64,000 nt of DNA from Galeopsis tetrahit (taxonomy: Eukaryota; Streptophyta; Magnoliopsida; Lamiales; Lamiaceae). The translations under genes were made by a program, and so were the position numbers. Where the stretch lies: positions 59,578,063 to 59,642,062 of the forward strand of contig OY776120.1 in the NCBI GenBank assembly GCA_963675135.1, given 5' to 3'. Below, one piece after another: positions 57,701 to 64,000 of the stretch; position 1 is the stretch's first letter, and each line of letters opens with the position of its first letter. The notes below the pieces were generated by a model that did no database searches, was not told the DNA's origin, and was given only the letters and a program-made list of their open reading frames with translations.

Positions 57701-58115
57701 GAGGCGTGAGAACAAGGAATCGAACCCAGGACGTGTGGGCGTGCTGAATTATCACTTCTTACCATTTGGAGAGGAGGCCCAGCGAGTGGACAATTTAAAT
57801 GGGTGGAGTTGCTTTCAACATGAATCGAACCCAGGATGTGTTGGCGTGAGCCTTATGGCTCTGATACCATTAAAGAATTTCGTCTCATCTAAAAGTTCGA
57901 ACTTGTAGATAGGTTGAAAATTAATTCTTGTATATTAATTTCTAATACTCCCCCTCATTCGTGGGCCAGATTATCACCTCTTACCCTTTGGGGAGGAGGC
58001 CCATCGAGTGGATAATTTAAATGGGTGGAGTTGCTTTCAGCAGAAATCGAACCCCAAACGTGTAGGCGTGAGCCTTATGGCTCTAATATCATGAAAGAAT
58101 TTTGTCTCACAAACA
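57700..58115 (-). repeat. Duplicated retroelement-like fragment with PBS-type TGGTATCAGAGCC
   Basis: Two diverged direct copies (about 57715-57880 and 57960-58110) share AGGAGGCCCAKCGAGTGGA, then TTTAAATGGGTGGAGTTGC, then GTGAGCCTTATGGCTCT. On the minus strand the first contains AATGGTATCAGAGCCATAAG, an initiator-Met-type primer binding site, followed by GGGTTCGATTC words. It may be a small TRIM/LARD-like remnant. No protein is encoded. Confidence 0.6.
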
Positions 58116-60283
58116 TTAATTAAGGACAAAAGAAGAAATTAAGTATATTCTCATTGAAAAAATGATATATACTGGCATTATTGATTAAATGTTTTATCGC
58201 ATCGTCTTATATTGTGCAATATTACGAGAGAGGTGAATTAATCGTACTAGGCAAATTCTGTATGGTGGGTGGCACTCTTTATAATTTAATTTTTAATTGT
58301 TGACTAATCACTGAAAAAATTAAAAAAATTATTTGTGGTATATGATGTCACTCTGATTGGTTATGCATCCCATGCCTTTTTATCAACTCATCTTATTCAT
58401 TTCACCTGCATTAGTCCTCTGCTATTTTATTCATCAAATAATTAATTAATACTCCGTATTTATTTATTTATAATTTCAGCTTAAAAAATTAAATATGAGT
58501 TGATGCAAAGTCCAGCTTTTCAGTAAATGATTTCTCTAAAGAGTTGCATTAATATTCGTTTCCATATATTACAATAACTAAATAACTAAAAATGATCCAA
58601 TCGGTTAATTATTCTCTAACTTTATCATCTAAAAATAACTAAATTATTAATTTAAAAGTCAGAAAAAATCAAGAGAATATATATATGTATATTATTTACA
58701 TAGAAAATCTATAAATGAATAACTATAGACATATATGATGTTCTCAGATGTTGTTTTTAATTTTTGAATAAAATTTTGGAAATGACCTGAGTATGTTGTT
58801 TAAATAAATTGTTTTTTTTAGGGGAATTAAATTGTTGTTTTGATTCGGCTCAAATAGATGATTTTAAAAGCATTGAGGAATATAGTTGATTTCATGAAGT
58901 CAGCTACGACAATTAAAATGTCAACCTTAGTGTTAGAGCATTAAATAACATGAACTCTAAATAGTTAATAGGTGGTCTCCACTTGTCCATACTTGCACAA
59001 AAAAGTAGTAAACAAAAATTGTACACACTTTTCGTTTTTTTATTATTCAAATCTCCATATTTATTTAAATTGTCATTCATTTTATTCATAAACAATCACT
59101 TTATTTATAAGTGAATTTCGCAATACCCCATTGTACCCATAACCTATCTACTTTATACATAAACTGATCATTCCAACCTATTTACTTTTCCCGTAAAAAC
59201 TTTATACGTAAGTATTCATTTTTTGTCCATCCAAACTTAATATGTATGTCTAAAAATGATAACAATATTTTTATCAATCATCCTCCAAACCATCACGTAT
59301 TTACTAAAATTGTCGTTCACTTTAATTATTTATACGTACACAAACACTTTATTTATAAATGGACGTACCCCGGCCACAATACTCCATATTACCCTCCAAC
59401 TCATTAACTTTATATATAAACAATCAATATCCTTCCAAATTTGTAAAAATAAATTATGCATACAAAGTTTAGACAAAGATAATACATTATATATAAAGTA
59501 ATTAATATTTATTCGTGTATACCCGGAGAAATGAAGATATATAATCAATTTACTCTATAATTTATTAACCAAATTATAAATTTCGTTTCATTGCATTACA
59601 ACCACTCCTAAAAAAAACATGGATTGGCAGCCATCAACATCAAGCTTCAAGCATTCATAATTTTTTTCTTGCAATTTTAAATCTTGATAACCTTAGTGCT
59701 AATTATTGCAAATTTAATAATCGAAACTTTTAAATAATTTAATTGCAATATGAGACAATGGACCATTTGGACAAGATGATGAACGCAGTGAGGGAACTAG
59801 GGAGAGTATAAATTTGAATTTTATTTTTCCAATTTTTAAAATTTATAATTATTGAAACAATGTTGTTTAATTTTTCCAGCCGTAATGAGGATTGTGCAAT
59901 TTCTAGAACACGCAAAGCATTCTAACAAGAAGCAAACTGCAATTGCAATTGAGTTGTTAAATAGAGGTTTTAATTATCTAAAATTGATTAAAATTATAAT
60001 TAAGCATATAAGTAATATTGAACTTTAATTTCATTTTTTGTTTATATATATATATATATATACTTAAGTATCCGTTGTGAATATTTGGCGCATAGTTAAA
60101 ATTTGTATAATTTATTGAATAATTATGAGACAACCATTAATATATTATGTATGTGAATAAAGTGAATAAAAAATAGTCCGTAGTTGGATAAAAATAGTTA
60201 TAATTTATATTTTACACAAAAACATATATAATGAGGATATAATCTTTTGGGCTATTCTTTTTATGAAATATTACATACATGCA

Positions 60284-60440
60284 TTTTCACACTCACATTC
60301 TTTATAAATACACCCAGTGACAATTCAACCCACATTTTTTATAAATACACTCACTGACAGTTCAATTCACACCCATGTTTTTTATAAATACACCCACTAG
60401 CAGAAATATTTTTTATAAATACACCCACTAGCAGAAATTG
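60284..60440 (+). repeat. Minisatellite with TTTTTATAAATACACCCA units
   Basis: Four imperfect copies of a 40-50 bp unit, each starting TTTATAAATACACYCA and followed by CTGACARTTCAA or CTAGCAGAAAT, in tandem. The last two units are almost identical. Confidence 0.88.
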
Positions 60441-60569
60441 TACTTAGTCGTCTTCTCCGAGCAGTTTTCGGCCACCCGAGGCCGCGGTCGAACGCTGCAA
60501 TTTACGACGGTCTTAATCTTTAAATATTTTATATTTCTTTAAATATTCTTTAATTATTATTATGGATCG

Positions 60570-60980
60570 AGATTATTTTATATTACTACATGCAATAATA
60601 TATGTTACTATATGTTATAATGTGAGTTACTTAATCAATAAAAATTCTAGAAAAAAATACTATATAAAAGAATCGGTATTACTATATAAAAAATTATATG
60701 TTACTACATACTTCAGTTTGAATTACTACATTGAATATGCGTTTTTTACTATATGTAACTTTATCAAATGATTTGCATTATTACATGGTTATTGTGTTTA
60801 CTACATGCGATATTATATGTTACTACGTATTATAATGTGAGTTACTACATTAACAAAAACAATAGAAAAAAAGGGTTACTAAATAAAAGAATTTGTATTA
60901 TTATATAAAATAGTTTGTGTTATTACTACATAAAATAATGTGTGTTACTACATATTACGATTTGAATTACTACATTTAAT
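60570..60980 (+). repeat. Irregular array of GTTACTACAT-type units
   Basis: Many copies of TTACTACAT or TTACTATATG separated by AT-rich spacers (ATAATGTGAGTTACTACATT, ATATGTTACTACGT). Larger blocks of about 200 bp appear duplicated (60570-60770 and 60780-60975). Translations are meaningless. Confidence 0.8.
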
Positions 60981-61703
60981 ATATCCCGCGTTCGGCAATA
61001 AAATAAAAGATAAAAAATCACAGAAATTGACAAAATAAACGGGTTAAATTTTTTTGTCAAAATTAGAACACAAGCGGGGCTAGTTGACAAATAAATTAAG
61101 AATTAACCCAAATGAATTAATGGTGGCCCAATAATATATATTTTCAGCCCATTGACTTAATAAGTCAATATTTTCAACTCAATTAACTTAATTAGTCAAT
61201 ATTGCATGTATGCAATATTGCATATAAATTTTTGTGAATCTTTTTTCCTTCTGTAACTTTTTCATAGTTTTTAAAATGGCCCGAAAAATATGTGTACGAA
61301 GTTAGTTCCAATTATTATTTTATTTACTAATTTCGTTTTAGAGCTTTTGGAATTCTTAGAACGACATTGTAATTAGCAACTTCACCAAAATCGACCGCCC
61401 ACGTGTCGAGCAAATGATAAAAAATGATTGTCGTTCAAGAATTCCGACAACTGATTTGCGATGAATTTGTACATATAAAAAAAAAATGAAACTAAATTCG
61501 TACATTTATATATTTTGGAAACATTTTATAAAATGTGAAAAATTGTGAAACGTAAAAGATTATGTCGATACGGTAAAGTTGTTTGTCCAGATTCTGAACA
61601 ACTAACTTAAATGTTGTGTAATGATTATTTAACCTTTAATTAATTTTTATTTTTATTTCGAATAATATTTTGGACATTTTAAAGAAACTTTTCAATAATA
61701 TTA

Positions 61704-61913
61704 CTCCTTTCGTCCCAGTGAAAGCTGACTTTACTTTTTCGTCCGTCCCAATAAAAGCTACCCATCCATTTTTTGAAAACTATTCCCCCTCACATTTTAT
61801 TATATTATTCTCTTTCTCAATCACATCACCTCAAGTATATTTACTTATTCTATTATATTTATTAACCTCCGTACCCAAAACTTTCGAATAGCTTTCATCG
61901 GGGACAGAGAGAA
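61704..61913. mobile_element. Stowaway-type MITE, degenerate
   Basis: The left end CTCCTTTCGTCCC and the right end GGGGACAGAGAGAA are inverted-repeat related and bordered by TA (61702-61703 and 61914-61915). Internal CGTCCGTCCCAATAAAAGCT is typical of this group. Confidence 0.75.
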
Positions 61914-62487
61914 TACAATTTTAACATTTTTGCATGCTCAAATTCTGGACATTTAGCACACCCGCTATATATATCTCACCTAAATTTGATGAATATGCAA
62001 ACAATATATTGAAAATTTTGTAGTTAATAATAGAAAAAGGGAATACAGTTTATAAGTTGTAGGCAGATGTAGATATCAACGTCCAAATCACAAAGGCCAA
62101 TGTCAGTCCCATAATTTGGAAATATTTGAAATAAAGCACTACATTCCCATAATGATGTTTTTTGTGTTCATATATTTCTTGAAAAGAAGCTCTAACGAAT
62201 TGTCTATTTCCATATTTACCACCTCGTGGAGACGCAGTAACTCTTCCTTAATTTTTCAAATACTAGTTGTATACAATTAATTATTAAAATTATGATGAAT
62301 TAAAAAAATAATTATTGAAAGAGGAATGTGTTATTGAGTTGGTCTCCGATGTTTAGTGTGCACCGTGCACACTAATTCACATTTGGAGATCGAATCAGTC
62401 CATATAATATTTGAAGAATATGTGTTAAAGATTCAGTGAAATGAAATACCAAGTACGTGGAACACGAAAAGTGAAATAAATCCAGTT

Positions 62488-62489
62488 TG

Positions 62490-62534
<45 letters not shown>
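62488..62534. repeat. (TA)n microsatellite
   Basis: Uninterrupted alternating TA over about 46 bases, likely length-polymorphic. Open frames across it (Ile/Tyr repeats) are artefacts. Confidence 0.95.
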
Positions 62535-62538
<4 letters not shown>

Positions 62539-62755
62539 CCCTTATGATTGTGTACAATTATGGGATGAAGATATTCAAATATATATTAGGTAGATAATTG
62601 AAATACAACATAAGTTGTGATGCACAACAGTCCACAACTGTCCTAATTATAAATAGTCTTTTTTCCCAGGTCAGTAATTTTTTGTTTTTTGGAATATTCC
62701 CAACTCCTTCCTTGATAACTCAAACTCAAGAACTCACGTCATAAATAGTTGTGTT

Positions 62756-64000
62756 CTAACCGCTTGATTTATTCCACTTCGTCAAGACAGTATCCTTTTC
62801 AACAGCAAAAACTTCAGTTTTACCAAAACTATTTTGCTTCACCTATATATATATATATTTATATGCAAATATTAATAAAATTTATTATAATAATTAAAGA
62901 AAATTAAGGAGATAATTAATTAATTATTAGTACCTCTGAAACATCCATCTTAGCCTTATCTTTCATAAACTGATTGATATAAGAAACCTGCTGTAACACA
63001 AAAATAAATCATCTTTATCAATACCCACGTAAAATGAAGACAAGAGACAGGGTGAGGAATTTAAGAATGTATTTCACTGTATATTCTACCATCTAAATTA
63101 TTGACATGCATAAAATAAAAGTATAATCAACATTTAATAATAATTATGATTAAAATATGAAAAAATGACAAAGATGAATGAAACTGAAAACTTAGAGTTT
63201 GGTGACAGGGTCTATATATTTAATTTTTTTAAAAACATTATCCAGTAACCTATCCAAACATTGAACTGATTGACACATAACACCCCCACTGATACATTTT
63301 CACTTATTTGTTTCTAAAAATAATATATTTAACCCTTTACCGACTTATGTATACGCAAAATAATTTTGGCACTATTTACGGGGGAGAAAGAACCTTGTCA
63401 CATCCATTTTTACTTATTCATTTACAAAAAAAAATAAAAAAAATTTAACCCTTTACCACCATAAAGCACAACTTATGTAAATAAAAAAAAAAAAAATACT
63501 GCCACCGATTGCGCCATAAGCTTCACGCTTTTTGCATAGAAATTAAAGAATATAGTATAAAATGTATAGTGAATAGAAAATATAGAAGGATGTAGGAAGA
63601 AGAAAATATAGAGAGAAATAAGAATGAGAAAAGATGATGATAAATAGTGAATTTTGTCATTTAAAAAAGTGGGAGTTAAAATAAAAAATATTTAACTGTT
63701 AACTTATGTAATTAAACAAAAAAACATTTTTAGGTACGTACCTTGGGACTATTTACAGGAGAACTTGCAGTGTCCTCCAAATCACAATCGAGAATGGCAG
63801 CAGTAGGGATTAGTTTAGCTTTTTGTTTCTTGAAAATATTTTGGTTAGACGAAAACCCTAAAATTTGTCTCCCCTGCTTGTTGAGTACTGCAGAAGAAGC
63901 AGCATCAGAAACAAGAGAAGGGCTCTCAATTTCATCAGATAAAGTATCATCATTATCACAATTAAACCCTTCAATGTAGAAACTCCAGCTGCTCTCTTCA
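62756..64000 (-). CDS. Plant-specific small protein resembling VUP/SOFL family (3' part of gene)
   Basis: Three exons on the minus strand: 63742 to the right edge, 62934-62987 and 62756-62842 (stop TAG at 62756-62758), with GT/AG borders and consistent phase. The visible product contains EESSWSFYIEGF, an acidic DNDDTLSDEIE, SPSLVSDAASSA, a Lys-rich patch (FKKQKAK), LEDTASSPVNSPK, then VSYINQFMKDKAKMDVSE and a short tail. A W-F/M-Y motif followed by VSDAAS, and the DTASSPVNSPK block, recall the vascular-related unknown proteins; SOB-FIVE-like proteins share the first part only. No enzyme domain is visible. The start lies beyond the window. Low-complexity AT sequence fills the long intron (62988-63741). 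Confidence 0.7.

Larger units (their letters stand above)
58116..62755. other. AT-rich intergenic region without supported genes
   Basis: The short open frames here (for example 59256-59548 on both strands) match nothing recognisable. The region contains minisatellites at 60.28-60.98 kb, a Stowaway MITE at 61704, TA simple repeats at 60048-60062 and 62488-62534, and a near-perfect palindrome at 62353. Confidence 0.65.

Overview
This is nuclear DNA from a flowering plant, most likely a eudicot. It is AT-rich, has introns bounded by GT and AG, and is filled with plant-type transposable elements: a Sirevirus-like Copia element, Athila-type Gypsy pieces, MULE/FAR1, hAT, Stowaway, a tRNA-derived SINE and L1-type LINE fragments. 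The species cannot be fixed from the sequence. Three host genes can be supported. (1) A protein disulfide isomerase-like gene of the PDIL5-3/5-4 type on the minus strand, 12 exons between 2859 and 10354; its last coding part is not in the window. (2) A complete 8-exon gene for the electron transfer flavoprotein alpha subunit (ETFA), plus strand, 42247-46393. (3) The last three exons of a small plant-specific gene resembling VUP/SOFL proteins, minus strand, 62756 to the right edge.

Layout: 1-2721 is a terminal-inverted-repeat element with a CT-rich left arm and a GA-rich right arm. It holds a hAT-like MITE, and a SINE flanked by a perfect 19-bp target duplication sits at its right end. The PDI gene follows, with a Mutator-type MITE (9-bp duplication), a hairpin MITE and a Stowaway MITE in its introns. 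From 10.8 to 41 kb lies a nested transposon cluster: LINE fragments; three copies of a 1.0-1.6 kb repeat, two of which carry an NB-ARC resistance-gene fragment; a hAT element with a SINE inside; Athila-type gag and protease remnants; a broken exon of a zf-HIT (BCD1-like) gene; and a 13.7-kb Copia element (19254-32940) with 5-bp target duplications (ATGAT). That Copia element has an initiator-Met-type primer site, a polypurine tract, a decayed gag-pol, an extra reading frame of about 1,600 codons after pol, and a 3' LTR shrunk from 1,627 to 250 bp.

Between about 46.7 and 57.3 kb two broken genes converge: a Ulp1/C48-protease-like gene on the plus strand and a FAR1-type MULE transposase gene on the minus strand. 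This resembles the known MULEs that carry Ulp1 genes. Both genes are interrupted by GC-rich hAT elements and both have repeated GGTATTACTG motifs in their introns, always in the sense orientation of the host gene. The remaining 57.3-62.7 kb is AT-rich sequence with minisatellites, a Stowaway MITE and a duplicated PBS-like fragment.

The host genes have no visible functional link to each other. The window reads as ordinary housekeeping genes separated by nested, decaying mobile DNA. The most distinctive structures are the mirrored intronic repeat of the Ulp1/FAR1 unit, the very large extra ORF of the Copia element, the SINE carried inside two hAT copies, and the templated-filler LTR deletion.
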